The notes under the pieces: generated by a model
Seen by the model: only the letters and a program-made list of their open reading frames with translations
Database searches by the model: none
Told to the model about the DNA's origin: nothing
DNA from: Croceivirga sp.
GTDB lineage: Bacteria > Bacteroidota > Bacteroidia > Flavobacteriales > Flavobacteriaceae
NCBI GenBank assembly: GCA_028284285.1
Contig: JANQSA010000018.1
Coordinates: 49,628 to 113,627 of the forward strand
Length of the DNA: 64,000 nucleotides
Reading direction: 5' to 3'
Shown: piece after piece, positions 9,312-18,249 of the stretch
Layout of the letters: every line of letters begins with the position of its first letter
Position numbering within the stretch: the first letter of the stretch is position 1
Position numbers and translations under genes: made by a program

Positions 9312-9345
9312 AATAAAAAAACCTGCCTTTGCGGCAGGTTTTTGC
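9312..9345 (-). terminator. Intrinsic terminator after the zinc metallopeptidase gene
   Basis: Perfect stem AACCTGCC / GGCAGGTT (extended by A-T pairs) with a TTTGC loop, followed by a long T-run on the minus strand. It separates the peptidase gene from the Crp/Fnr gene and fixes the start of the latter. Confidence 0.85.
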
Positions 9346-9377
9346 TTTTGCATATATCAGTATTGGTAGAAGATGGT

Positions 9378-10073
9378 TTAGTCCCTTCCTCCAAAAACTT
9401 GTAAACCCCAATACACCAAAGTGGCCAAAGAACCAATGGCGGCAACCAGATAGGTGCGGGCTGCCCATTTCAAAGCATCCTCGGAGCCGCTATATTCTTG
9501 TTGGGTGACCATATTTTTTTGTTTTAACCAGACCAAAGCCCTTTTACTGGCATCATATTCCACCGGAAGGGTGATAAAACTGAACAAAGTGGCCATAGCC
9601 ATCATTACTAATCCGGCAACCGCAATCCAGTAACCCAGCCCCACTCCGGCCGCAGCACCAAGCACCAAGCCTCCAAAAACCACCCAGGTTGACATTCCTG
9701 AGGTCACACTTACTACGGGGACCAATTTGGAACGCATGGTTAACCATTCATACGCCTGGGCATGTTGTACAGCGTGCCCTACTTCATGTGCCGCAACTGC
9801 TGCAGCCGCAGCGTTGCGTTGACTATAGACCCCTTCACTAAGATTTACCGTTTTATTCCTTGGGTTATAGTGATCTGTTAACATCCCGGGGGTGGAGATC
9901 ACTTTCACATCCCGGATACCGTGATCATCCAACATTTTCTGGGCAATTTCTGCCCCGCTCATTCCATTCCGGAGATGCACTTTTGAATAATGTTTAAACT
10001 TACTTTTTAAACGTGCACTTACCAACCAGCTTACCAAAGCAATTGCACCTATCAATATATAATATCCCATCAT
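9378..10073 (-). CDS. YugP-family zinc metallopeptidase, membrane-bound
   Basis: A 231-residue protein with an N-terminal membrane helix (about 3-20), a zinc-binding HEVGH at 96-100 within AAVAAHEVGHAVQHA, and three or more further hydrophobic segments. The pattern is that of the YugP/neutral zinc metallopeptidase family of unknown substrate. Two adjacent ATG codons (10073 and 10070) are both possible starts. An in-frame codon further upstream has no family support. It lies downstream of ald, which has its own terminator. Confidence 0.85.
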   Translation of the reverse strand: MMGYYILIGAIALVSWLVSARLKSKFKHYSKVHLRNGMSGAEIAQKMLDDHGIRDVKVISTPGMLTDHYNPRNKTVNLSEGVYSQRNAAAAAVAAHEVGHAVQHAQAYEWLTMRSKLVPVVSVTSGMSTWVVFGGLVLGAAAGVGLGYWIAVAGLVMMAMATLFSFITLPVEYDASKRALVWLKQKNMVTQQEYSGSEDALKWAARTYLVAAIGSLATLVYWGLQVFGGRD

Positions 10074-10110
10074 GACCTTTTCGTTTTTAAATTTTACTAA
10101 ATATACCCAC

Positions 10111-10146
10111 AAAACAACAAAAACCCCGCCATTTTATGACGAGGTT
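10111..10146 (-). terminator. Intrinsic terminator after ald
   Basis: On the minus strand an 11-bp stem (AACCTCGTCAT with ATGGCGGGGTT, two G-U pairs, AAA loop) is followed by TTTTTGTTGTTTT. It begins 24 bases after the ald stop. Confidence 0.75.
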
Positions 10147-10169
10147 CACGTACTGACAAAATGTACGTT

Positions 10170-11273
10170 TTATACGAGTACCGGGGTATCCCAGTCAAAA
10201 GCTTCTATGATTTCCTTGTACACTACCTTCCCTTCAACAATGTTCACTCCTTTTTCCAGGGAAGCATCATTGCGGCAAGCGCTTTCCCAACCCTGGTTGG
10301 CCAATTTCAACACATACGGTAAGGTTACATTGGTCAAGGCTATGGTTGAGGTATAGGGTACGGCTCCGGGCATATTAGCCACACAATAGTGCACCACATC
10401 ATCAATGATATAAACAGGATTCTCGTGCGTTGTGGGTTTTGAAGTCTCTACGCATCCGCCCTGATCTACCGCCACATCCACAATAACGGTACCGGGATGC
10501 ATATCTTTTAGCATATCCCTTGTGATCAAATTGGGAGCTTTTGCGCCTTTCAGTAATACGGCTCCAACGATCAAATCGTGGGTTTTAATGTGCTTTCTTA
10601 CCCTGAACTCATTGGAATAATCGGTTACCACATGATTGGGCATCACATCATTTACATAACGTAATCGCTTCATATTGACGTCCATGATGGTGACATGAGC
10701 TCCCAGGCCTGCTGCCATTTTTGCAGCCTGTATCCCCACCGTACCAGCACCCAAAATCAACACTTTTCCCGGAGCAACACCAGGAACACCTCCTAAAAGG
10801 ACTCCTTTCCCTTTTACCGGTTTTTCCAGGTATTTAGCACCCTGTTGGATAGCCATACGGCCGGCAACCTCAGACATTGGTGTTAGCAGCGGAAGTGTGC
10901 CATCATCGTCCTCCACAGTTTCATAGGCTATACAAACCGATTTACTGGCGATCATTGCCTTGGTTAGGGGTTCACTGGAGGCAAAATGAAAATAGGTGAA
11001 CACAATTTGCCCTTCTCTTACAAGACCGTACTCCTGGGCAATAGGTTCTTTTACCTTTACGATCATATCTGATTTGGCGTAAACCTCCTCAATAGTTGGC
11101 AAAATCTGAGCTCCGGCACTGATGTAGTCTTCATCAAAAAATCCACTGCCTTCTCCGGCCCTGGATTGCACATACACGGTATGCTTGTTCTTTACCAATT
11201 CGAAGACGCCTGAAGGGGTCATCCCTACGCGACTTTCGTTGTTTTTAATTTCTTTAGGTACCCCTACGATCAT
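10170..11273 (-). CDS. ald: Alanine dehydrogenase
   Basis: Reversible NAD-dependent deamination of L-alanine to pyruvate and ammonia. The 367-residue protein is full length. It opens MIVGVPKEIKNNESRVGMTP and carries the Rossmann motif VLILGAGTVGIQAAKMA near 170. DVAVDQGGCVETSKPTTH near 270 and YCVANMPGAVPYTST near 300 are diagnostic of Ald. A palindromic GC-rich element (11391-11412) sits in the 190-bp upstream gap. Regulation by an Lrp-type protein would fit the family, and such a gene lies within 4 kb. Confidence 0.95.
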   Translation of the reverse strand: MIVGVPKEIKNNESRVGMTPSGVFELVKNKHTVYVQSRAGEGSGFFDEDYISAGAQILPTIEEVYAKSDMIVKVKEPIAQEYGLVREGQIVFTYFHFASSEPLTKAMIASKSVCIAYETVEDDDGTLPLLTPMSEVAGRMAIQQGAKYLEKPVKGKGVLLGGVPGVAPGKVLILGAGTVGIQAAKMAAGLGAHVTIMDVNMKRLRYVNDVMPNHVVTDYSNEFRVRKHIKTHDLIVGAVLLKGAKAPNLITRDMLKDMHPGTVIVDVAVDQGGCVETSKPTTHENPVYIIDDVVHYCVANMPGAVPYTSTIALTNVTLPYVLKLANQGWESACRNDASLEKGVNIVEGKVVYKEIIEAFDWDTPVLV

Positions 11274-11389
11274 GATTATTGTAATTATTTGAATTAATAC
11301 TTCAAAAATGTGGGAATTACCCCTATCGTGGAAATAAAATCGATGAAATGCAGGGGTATATCAGACGAATAACTACTTTTTTTCGATCA

Positions 11390-11412
11390 TACCCCCTCTT
11401 TTATAGGGGGTA
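11390..11412. promoter_or_regulatory. Inverted repeat upstream of ald (operator or weak hairpin)
   Basis: TACCCCC and GGGGGTA arms separated by nine bases. No T-run follows on either strand, so it is not a standard terminator. Related short ACCCCT/AGGGGT motifs recur between it and the ald start. It might bind a regulator or mark the 3' end of the SemiSWEET transcript. Confidence 0.35.
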
Positions 11413-11462
11413 ATGATTAAAAAATACTGTTTTTAGCCTGTGCCTTGCCGTTTTCCTTGTCG

Positions 11463-11717
11463 TTATTTGTGTTTTATTTTCAAAAAAAGCATGATTACCA
11501 CCAATACTCCCGTGACCGTGTTGGCTAAAATGATCGCCAGACTATGATGGTAAATTCCATAGACTAACCAAAGTAGGAGTCCCACCATCAATACCAAATA
11601 CATGGTAAGCGAGATATCCGCCGTGGACTTATGCTTTATGGCCTTGTACACCTGAGGGACAAAAGCGACAGTAGTGCAGGTAGCCGCAATAAGGCCGATA
11701 ATTTCTATAGTGGGCAT
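11463..11717 (-). CDS. SemiSWEET-family sugar transporter
   Basis: An 84-residue three-helix protein of the MtN3/SemiSWEET family, which forms homodimers that carry small sugars down a gradient. Visible hallmarks are IGLIAATCTTVAFVPQVYKAIKHKST, with the conserved PQ motif after helix 1, then DISLTMYLVLMVGLLLWLVYG and a third helix. The size is exactly that of the family. It lies alone between leuS and ald on the minus strand. The sugar is unknown. Confidence 0.9.
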   Translation of the reverse strand: MPTIEIIGLIAATCTTVAFVPQVYKAIKHKSTADISLTMYLVLMVGLLLWLVYGIYHHSLAIILANTVTGVLVVIMLFLKIKHK

Positions 11718-11779
11718 AAATCGCGAGTAAAACGAAGCAATCTAATTTTTAAAGCAGATTACTGGGCGTTGTTCGCAAT

Positions 11780-14638
11780 TTACCCCACAATATTGACAAT
11801 TTTCCCGGGCACCACAATTACTTTTTTAGGGGTACGACCTTCAAGGTATTTAGCCGTCCGATCATGGGCTAAAACAGCGGCCTCTATACCGGCCTTGTCC
11901 ATATCCAGAGGTAATTCCAGGGTAAAACGCATTTTTCCGTTGAACGATATAGGATACTCCTTGGTGCTTTCCACCAGGTACTGCTCCTCAAATTGAGGGA
12001 AAGGCTCATAGGCGATAGACTCCGTATGTCCCAAACCTTCCCAAAGTGCTTCAGCTATATGCGGGGCATAGGGCGATACCAGAATAGCCAGGGGTTCCAA
12101 AACCGCTTTGCTGGTACATTTTTGTGCCGTTAGCTCGTTGACACAGATCATAAAGGTGGAGACCGAAGTGTTAAAACTAAAATTTTCGATGTCCTCTTCC
12201 ACCTTTTTGATGGTTTTGTGCAGCGTCTTCAGATGCTCCGGTGTTGGAGTACTGTCGTCAACACTACGGTATAACTTCCACAACTTTTTTAAGAAACTAT
12301 GCACTCCTGTGATCCCGGCAGTGTTCCAGGGTTTGGACTGCTCCAGGGGCCCCAGGAACATTTCATACAAGCGCAGGGAATCTGCCCCATAGTCCTCACA
12401 GATCTGATCCGGGTTGACCACGTTGTATTTGGATTTGGACATTTTTTCAATTTCACGCCCAACGACGTATTTCCCCTCCTCAAGGACAAATTCCGCATCC
12501 TGGAATTCCGGTCGAAAGGTTTTGAAACCTGCTATGTCCAATTCGTCTGATGAATTAACTAAAGTTACATCCGCATGTAGAGGTATCACTTCTTTTCCAA
12601 CAGTTAAACTCTTTGAGTATAACACATTTTTATCCTGGTCTTTATAAACAAAAGCACTCATCCCGGTGATCATCCCCTGGTTGATCAGCTTTTTGGCATA
12701 TTCCTTTTTAGGTGCCCAGCCCCGGTCATACATAAACTTCTGCCAGAAACGGGAATACAATAAGTGTCCGGTAGCGTGCTCGCTCCCGCCGATATAAAGA
12801 TCCACGTCTTGCCAGTAATTGATCGCTTCGGGGGAAAAAATGGCCGCTTCATTACCGGGATCCATATAGCGGTTAAAATACTGGGAACTGCCCGCCCAGC
12901 CCGGCATGGTGTTTAATTCCAGGGGAAAGACCGTTGCATAATCTACCGAGGTATTGGCCACCACTTCAAAGGTTTCGGTATTCCAGGCCCAGTGCGAGGC
13001 ATTCCCCAAAGGAGGTTCTCCGGTCTCCGTAGGCAGGTATTTCTCTACTTCCGGTAATTCCAGGGGCAAACAAGCTTCCGGCAGCATCTGCGGCATACCC
13101 TGGCTGTCGTAATAGACCGGAAAGGGCTCTCCCCAATACCGCTGTCTGCTAAACACCGCATCCCGCAACCGATAATTGATCTTGCCTTTCCCCTGGCCTA
13201 TTTCTTCCAGGGCCGCAATGACTTTGCGGGTGGCTTGCGGGTAATCCAGACCGTTCAGAAAATCGGAATTGGCTATAATCGTATTCCCTTTATCCGCAAA
13301 AGCTTCCTCGGAAATATCCACCCCCTCAAAAATATTGGGAATAGGAATATTGAAGTGTTTTGCAAAGTCATAATCGCGTTGATCCCCACAGGGAACAGAC
13401 ATTACCGCACCGGTACCATAACCGGCCAGTACATAGTCCCCTATCCAAACGGGGATACGCGCCTTGGTAAAAGGATGTTCGGCATAAGCTCCGGTAAACA
13501 CCCCGGAGATGGTCTTTACATCGGCAAGCCGGTCTCTTTCCGAACGTTTAGTAGTAGCCTCCACATAGGCTTCTACCGCAGCTTTTTGTTCCGGAGCAGT
13601 GATCTTATCTACCAGCTCGTGCTCCGGTGCCAGGGTCATAAAGGAAGCGCCAAAAATGGTATCCGGCCGGGTAGTAAAGACTTCTATTTTATGGGACACT
13701 GAGGTTCTCGAAGTAGCTACATCACCGGTCGCTTCGAGGGCCTCAACGTCCTTACTCGGAATTACATTAAATGTTACAGAAGCGCCTTCGGAACGTCCAA
13801 TCCAATTGGTCTGGGCATCTTTTAAAGGTTGCGGCCAGTCAATATTATCCAGATCCTCCAACAGGCGTTGGGCATAGGCAGTGATCCGCATCATCCATTG
13901 GGTCATTTTCTTCCGGATCACCGGATGCCCTCCCCGTTCCGAAACGCCGTTTACGATTTCGTCATTGGCCAAAACAGTACCTAAAGCAGAACACCAGTTC
14001 ACTTCCGCATCCGCCAAATAGGTGAGGCGGTATTTGAGTAACAATTGCTGTTGTTCCGATGCCGACAATCCTTTCCATTCTTCGGATGAGAATACAGGAG
14101 TATCCTCATCGCAGGCGGCCTGTATATTGATATTGCCCTCTTTTTCAAAAACGGCCATCAAGGACGTTATCGATTCGGCTTTATCGGAACGTTTGTTATA
14201 CCATGAATTGAACAGTTGAATAAAAATCCACTGGGTCCATTTGTAGTATTTAGGGTCCGAAGTCCGTACCTCACGGCTCCAATCAAATGAGAACCCCAGT
14301 TGGTCCAACTGCTCACGATACCTTTTTATGTTTGTAGCCGTAGTAATTGCCGGATGTTGCCCGGTTTGAATGGCGTATTGTTCGGCGGGCAGGCCAAAAG
14401 AATCATAGCCCATTGGATGTAATACGTTGAATCCCTTGTGCCGCTTGTATCTGGCATAGATATCACTGGCGATATAGCCCAAAGGATGCCCTACATGTAG
14501 CCCGGCCCCGGAGGGATAGGGGAACATATCCAGCACATAATACTTGGGCTTATCTGAAGAATTCTCCGCTTTAAAGGTTTGGTTTTTGGCCCAATAGGTC
14601 TGCCACTTTTTCTCAATCTCCCTGAAATTGTACTTCAT
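11780..14638 (-). CDS. leuS: Leucyl-tRNA synthetase
   Basis: Charges tRNA-Leu with leucine. The 952-residue class I synthetase has the HIGH-type HVGH at 48-51 within PYPSGAGLHVGHPLGY. It carries a CP1 editing domain (about 240-440, including TTRPDTIFGASF) and the KMSKSKYN loop at 732-739. The ATG at 14638 (MKYNFREIEKKWQ) is the family start. An upstream in-frame codon adds nine unsupported residues. It is divergent from ftsX, with -7-like boxes for both genes in the 89-bp gap. Confidence 0.96.
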   Translation of the reverse strand: MKYNFREIEKKWQTYWAKNQTFKAENSSDKPKYYVLDMFPYPSGAGLHVGHPLGYIASDIYARYKRHKGFNVLHPMGYDSFGLPAEQYAIQTGQHPAITTATNIKRYREQLDQLGFSFDWSREVRTSDPKYYKWTQWIFIQLFNSWYNKRSDKAESITSLMAVFEKEGNINIQAACDEDTPVFSSEEWKGLSASEQQQLLLKYRLTYLADAEVNWCSALGTVLANDEIVNGVSERGGHPVIRKKMTQWMMRITAYAQRLLEDLDNIDWPQPLKDAQTNWIGRSEGASVTFNVIPSKDVEALEATGDVATSRTSVSHKIEVFTTRPDTIFGASFMTLAPEHELVDKITAPEQKAAVEAYVEATTKRSERDRLADVKTISGVFTGAYAEHPFTKARIPVWIGDYVLAGYGTGAVMSVPCGDQRDYDFAKHFNIPIPNIFEGVDISEEAFADKGNTIIANSDFLNGLDYPQATRKVIAALEEIGQGKGKINYRLRDAVFSRQRYWGEPFPVYYDSQGMPQMLPEACLPLELPEVEKYLPTETGEPPLGNASHWAWNTETFEVVANTSVDYATVFPLELNTMPGWAGSSQYFNRYMDPGNEAAIFSPEAINYWQDVDLYIGGSEHATGHLLYSRFWQKFMYDRGWAPKKEYAKKLINQGMITGMSAFVYKDQDKNVLYSKSLTVGKEVIPLHADVTLVNSSDELDIAGFKTFRPEFQDAEFVLEEGKYVVGREIEKMSKSKYNVVNPDQICEDYGADSLRLYEMFLGPLEQSKPWNTAGITGVHSFLKKLWKLYRSVDDSTPTPEHLKTLHKTIKKVEEDIENFSFNTSVSTFMICVNELTAQKCTSKAVLEPLAILVSPYAPHIAEALWEGLGHTESIAYEPFPQFEEQYLVESTKEYPISFNGKMRFTLELPLDMDKAGIEAAVLAHDRTAKYLEGRTPKKVIVVPGKIVNIVG

Positions 14639-14662
14639 CGTACTGCTTGTGTTTTCAAAGGG

Positions 14663-14670
14663 CAAAAATA
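14663..14670 (-). promoter_or_regulatory. -7 box candidate for leuS
   Basis: TATTTTTG on the minus strand fits TAnnTTTG and lies 25 bases before the leuS ATG. No TTG is found at the ideal -33 spacing. Confidence 0.35.
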
Positions 14671-14702
14671 GGAGTAATCCCGGTAAAACCGATTTACTTT
14701 TC

Positions 14703-14710
14703 TATTTTTG
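14703..14710 (+). promoter_or_regulatory. -7 box candidate for ftsX
   Basis: TATTTTTG on the plus strand, 18 bases before the ftsX ATG, fits TAnnTTTG. It forms a divergent pair with the leuS box. Confidence 0.35.
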
Positions 14711-14727
14711 AGCATTCGATTTGTACT

Positions 14728-15606
14728 ATGGGTCAATACATTGAGCGGTTACAAAAAAGGCGTTTGATCTCTTCCTACTTTTCCGTGGTGTTAAGTATTG
14801 CTTTGGTGCTTTTTTTATTGGGCACTTTAGGGCTATTGGTGTTGAATACGAAGAAACTGGCCGACCATTTTAAGGAGCAAATCACCATTTCCGTATTCCT
14901 CAAGGATTCTGCCAAACCGGTCGAAGTGACCCAACTACAAAAAAGTTTGGCCATGGCAGAATATACCAAATCTGCCGTATATGTCTCAAAAGAAGATGCG
15001 GCAGAACAGTATAGTGAGGATATTGGAGAGAATTTTCAGGAATTTTTAGGCTATAACCCGTTGAAAAACTCTTTTGATGTGCATTTAAAGGCCGATTTTG
15101 TTTCCCCGGAACAGGTAGCGGAAATTGCCAATACGCTTTCCGGTAAAGCTTTTGTAGACGAAGTAAGTTATGATCAACCGCTAATCGCATTATTAAGCGA
15201 TAATGTAAAAAAGATAAGCTGGTGGATTTTGATAGCCAGCGTCGTCTTTACGGCTATCGCAGTGCTCCTGATCAATAGCTCCATCCGCCTGTCCATCTAT
15301 TCCAAAAGATTTATTATTAAAACCATGCAGATGGTTGGGGCAACTAAAACGTTTATCCGGAAACCTTTTATTATTACCAATGTAAAGCTGGGGATCTACG
15401 GCGCCGTAATTGCTGTTTTGGCCTTAGCCGTGGTATTGTATTACATCCATACTGCCTTTCCGGAGTTAAACCTGCTTGATGATATTACACTGTTGGCCCT
15501 ATTGTTTGTTGGCGTATTGGTTTTAGGGATCATTATCTCCTACGTCAGCACGTATTTTGCCACACAACGATTTTTGAACCTGCGCACCAATGACCTGTAC
15601 TACTAA
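14728..15606 (+). CDS. ftsX: Cell-division protein FtsX (ABC permease-like)
   Basis: Membrane partner of FtsE that activates peptidoglycan hydrolases at the septum. The 292-residue protein has the FtsX plan: a first helix at about 18-40, a periplasmic domain (ITISVFLKDSAKPVEVTQLQ onward, about 50-150), and three C-terminal helices with INSSIRLSIYSKRFIIKTMQMVGAT between them. No ftsE adjoins it. The ATG at 14728 (MGQYIERLQKRR) is chosen because a longer frame reads into the leuS promoter region. It heads the run DUF3098-uppP-truB. Confidence 0.9.
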   Translation: MGQYIERLQKRRLISSYFSVVLSIALVLFLLGTLGLLVLNTKKLADHFKEQITISVFLKDSAKPVEVTQLQKSLAMAEYTKSAVYVSKEDAAEQYSEDIGENFQEFLGYNPLKNSFDVHLKADFVSPEQVAEIANTLSGKAFVDEVSYDQPLIALLSDNVKKISWWILIASVVFTAIAVLLINSSIRLSIYSKRFIIKTMQMVGATKTFIRKPFIITNVKLGIYGAVIAVLALAVVLYYIHTAFPELNLLDDITLLALLFVGVLVLGIIISYVSTYFATQRFLNLRTNDLYY

Positions 15607-15688
15607 ACAAGTTATGAATACCCTACATTAAAATATTTATCAGCGGAAATGGTTAGAATGGTTAACTTGCGTTCCTAATCCTAAACAA

Positions 15689-15952
15689 ATGGGTAAGAAG
15701 AAGATCACAAATCAAAAGAAAGGGCCACAATTCATTTTTCAACGTAAAAACTACGTATTCCTATTTATAGGGATTGCCTGTATTGCGCTGGGTTTTATTT
15801 TGATGAGTGGGGGGGGCAGCGACGATCCCAATGTTTTTAACCCGGAAATCTACAACTTCAGAAGAATCCGGTTGGCACCCTTCCTTGTGCTTGTTGGTTT
15901 AGGTATCCAGATTTATGCGATTTTATTAGATCCCAGCAAAAAAAAGAGCTAA
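15689..15952 (+). CDS. DUF3098 family small membrane protein
   Basis: An 87-residue protein with two transmembrane helices (about 24-41 and 62-80). The pattern RKNYVFLFIGIACIALGFILMSGG...PEIYNFRRI is that of Bacteroidota DUF3098. It is regularly located between ftsX and uppP. Its stop codon directly abuts the uppP start, suggesting coupled translation. The function is unknown; its partners point to the cell envelope. Confidence 0.85.
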   Translation: MGKKKITNQKKGPQFIFQRKNYVFLFIGIACIALGFILMSGGGSDDPNVFNPEIYNFRRIRLAPFLVLVGLGIQIYAILLDPSKKKS

Positions 15953-16747
15953 TTGGATATCCTTGACGCCATTATCCTGGGAATTATTCAGGGATTAACC
16001 GAGTTTTTGCCGGTATCCTCCAGCGGACATCTGGAATTGGGAAAAGCAATTTTAGGAGACACCTCTATCCCGGAGGAAAGCCTGCTGTTCACGGTAATAT
16101 TACATTTTGCTACCGCCTTGAGTACTATCGTTGTATTTCGAAAGGATGTTTGGGAGATTCTTAGGGGAATATTTCAATTTCAATGGAATGAGGAGATGCA
16201 GTTTACCCTGAAAATCATTATTTCCATGATCCCGGCTGCCCTGGTGGGTTTCTTACTGGAAGATTTTATGGAAGTCTTTTTTGATGGCGCCATTATCATA
16301 GTGGGTATTATGTTGATTATTACCGCAGTATTGCTGTATTTGGCGGACATGGCCAAAACTACGGACAAAGGGGTTTCGTATCGCAGTGCATTTGTAATAG
16401 GTCTGGCACAAATGGTGGCCATGTTGCCCGGTATTTCCCGAAGTGGCGCTACGATTTCTACTGCCGTACTATTGGGAATTGACAAAACGAAGTCCGCACG
16501 ATTCTCTTTTCTTATGGTAGTTCCGCTGATCTTGGGAAAAGTAGCTAAGGACATCCTTAGCGGGGAGATCAATTTTGAAAGTGGGCAAATCGGAGCTATG
16601 GGCGCTGGTTTTGTAGCTGCTTTTCTAGCGGGATTAGTAGCCTGTACCTGGATGATACAACTTGTGCGGCAAAGCAAATTAACGTATTTTGCTGTTTACT
16701 GCTTTATTATAGGGTTGCTGGCTATTGCCTGGAGTATTTGGGGATAG
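15953..16747 (+). CDS. uppP: Undecaprenyl-diphosphate phosphatase
   Basis: Recycles undecaprenyl diphosphate to the monophosphate carrier for peptidoglycan and other glycans. It is also known as BacA for bacitracin resistance. The 264-residue membrane protein carries both family motifs, QGLTEFLPVSSSGHLELG near residue 13 and PGISRSGATISTAVLLG near 160. The start is a TTG immediately after the DUF3098 stop codon. It yields the expected MDILDAIILGIIQG N-terminus, and no ATG alternative exists. Confidence 0.93.
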   Translation: MDILDAIILGIIQGLTEFLPVSSSGHLELGKAILGDTSIPEESLLFTVILHFATALSTIVVFRKDVWEILRGIFQFQWNEEMQFTLKIIISMIPAALVGFLLEDFMEVFFDGAIIIVGIMLIITAVLLYLADMAKTTDKGVSYRSAFVIGLAQMVAMLPGISRSGATISTAVLLGIDKTKSARFSFLMVVPLILGKVAKDILSGEINFESGQIGAMGAGFVAAFLAGLVACTWMIQLVRQSKLTYFAVYCFIIGLLAIAWSIWG

Positions 16748-16767
16748 CCCTATATAAGTTGGGATCC

Positions 16768-17475
16768 ATGTATGCTGAAGGCTTTACGAAACACGATTTT
16801 CTGGAAGGTAAGATCCTTTTGATAGACAAACCACTGGAGTGGAGCTCTTTCCAGGCGGTGAATGCTTTGAAATGGGCGATCCGAAAAAAATTTAACCTTA
16901 GCAAAATCAAAATTGGCCATGCTGGAACATTGGATCCGTTGGCCACAGGGCTATTGCTGATCTGCACCGGAAAGGCCACTAAAAAAATTCCTCTTTTACA
17001 GGGACAGGTTAAAGAGTATACAGGGACATTTACCCTGGGAAAAACCACCCCCTCTTACGACCTGGAGACCGAGGTAAATGCGGCATATCCAACGGAACAT
17101 ATCACATTGGAAAGCATACAAGAGGCCATCCCTCAATTTTTAGGAAAGATCGAACAAATCCCCCCTGTTTTTTCCGCTATTAAAAAAGACGGGAAAAGGT
17201 TGTATGAATTTGCCAGGAAAGGGGAAAAGGTAGCGGTAAAATCCCGGACGGTGGAAATCCTGGAGTTTGAAATTACTGATATCCGAATGCCCCAAATAGA
17301 TTTCAGGGTAGTTTGTAGTAAAGGAACGTATATTCGTTCCCTGGCCCATGATTTTGGGAAAGCACTAGGTTCAGGTGCTTATCTTTCTCGTTTACGAAGA
17401 ACCAAAATAGGGGATTATCACGTAAATACAGCCCACACCCCACAGAGTTTCAAAGAGCAGCTCAGTATCCTGTAA
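16768..17475 (+). CDS. truB: tRNA pseudouridine(55) synthase
   Basis: Makes pseudouridine 55 in the T-loop of tRNAs. The 235-residue protein has the catalytic Asp56 within IGHAGTLDPLATGLLLI, plus IPPVFSAIKKDGKRLYEFARKG and CSKGTYIRSLAHDFG. A TTG ten codons upstream overlaps uppP; the ATG at 16768 is chosen (20 bp after the uppP stop). It belongs to the run from ftsX. Confidence 0.93.
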   Translation: MYAEGFTKHDFLEGKILLIDKPLEWSSFQAVNALKWAIRKKFNLSKIKIGHAGTLDPLATGLLLICTGKATKKIPLLQGQVKEYTGTFTLGKTTPSYDLETEVNAAYPTEHITLESIQEAIPQFLGKIEQIPPVFSAIKKDGKRLYEFARKGEKVAVKSRTVEILEFEITDIRMPQIDFRVVCSKGTYIRSLAHDFGKALGSGAYLSRLRRTKIGDYHVNTAHTPQSFKEQLSIL

Positions 17476-17532
17476 ACCGCAAACTAAGGGGTGAATGAAA
17501 TATTTTTGACGAATTTTGGTTATTACAAAACC

Positions 17533-18249
17533 ATGAACCTGAACCGCCAACAGCTTTCTTTAATCATAACCGTCTTTACGATGGCTATCATTGTATTGCT
17601 TGCGTACAACGTTCACCTGGTGAACAGGGAAGAAGATGAATATGTTATTGAAATGGCCCTTTTGGATGAAGAGATAGAGCAATTACTTGAGGAAAAGGAA
17701 AAACTGGAAGAATTATCACAGCATGACCCTATTAAAAGTCACAGGGCATTTAATGAAACGGCAAAACCCAGTGTAGGCACTCCCGAACCTTTAAAAACAT
17801 TGGAGGAATTGATAGAAGAACGGGAACAGGGCAGTGGTCCCAACGAATTTTTAAATAACGATAGCGGTTTTGCGGCAAATTTAAAGGACTTAGCCAAAAA
17901 ACGTCAGGAACGAAAAGAACAGTTAGGGGAACGTGATTCGGATAAAAAAGAGTTTACCAACAATTTAAAGGACAAACGAACCTCTATTTCCTTCTCCCTG
18001 ATAGACCGCAATGCTTATTACCTTCCTCCCCCTATCTATACCTGTATAAAGGGGGGTAAAGTGGTGATCAACATAAAAGTAGATAGGGATGGCTATGTGC
18101 AAGAAGCTACTTTTAATGAAAAAAGTTCAGGAACTAATGACTATTGCCTTATTGACAATGCCATTGCCTACGCCCTGAAAGCCAGGTTCAGCGCTTCCAG
18201 CCGTTCCGGTCAAATTGGAACTATTACCTACTTATTCCAAAGTAAGTAG
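17533..18249 (+). CDS. Membrane-anchored TonB-C-like protein with coiled coil
   Basis: A 238-residue protein with one N-terminal membrane helix (about 8-27) and an acidic Glu/Leu-rich coiled coil (about 32-66). A charged linker follows, then a C-terminal segment with YTCIKGGKVVINIKVDRDGYVQEATF and AIAYALKARFSAS, which resembles TonB/TolA C-terminal domains. The Pro-rich region of true TonB is absent. It may transmit force or act as a scaffold in the periplasm. A GTG 42 bases upstream is in frame, but MNLNRQQLSLIIT is the natural start. Its tail overlaps the convergent thioredoxin-like gene by 18 bp. Confidence 0.6.
   Translation: MNLNRQQLSLIITVFTMAIIVLLAYNVHLVNREEDEYVIEMALLDEEIEQLLEEKEKLEELSQHDPIKSHRAFNETAKPSVGTPEPLKTLEELIEEREQGSGPNEFLNNDSGFAANLKDLAKKRQERKEQLGERDSDKKEFTNNLKDKRTSISFSLIDRNAYYLPPPIYTCIKGGKVVINIKVDRDGYVQEATFNEKSSGTNDYCLIDNAIAYALKARFSASSRSGQIGTITYLFQSK

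Noticed and set aside
9303..9353. 17-codon N-terminal extension of the Crp/Fnr gene
   Set aside because: It would translate through a perfect terminator hairpin of the upstream gene; the ATG at 9302 matches the family.
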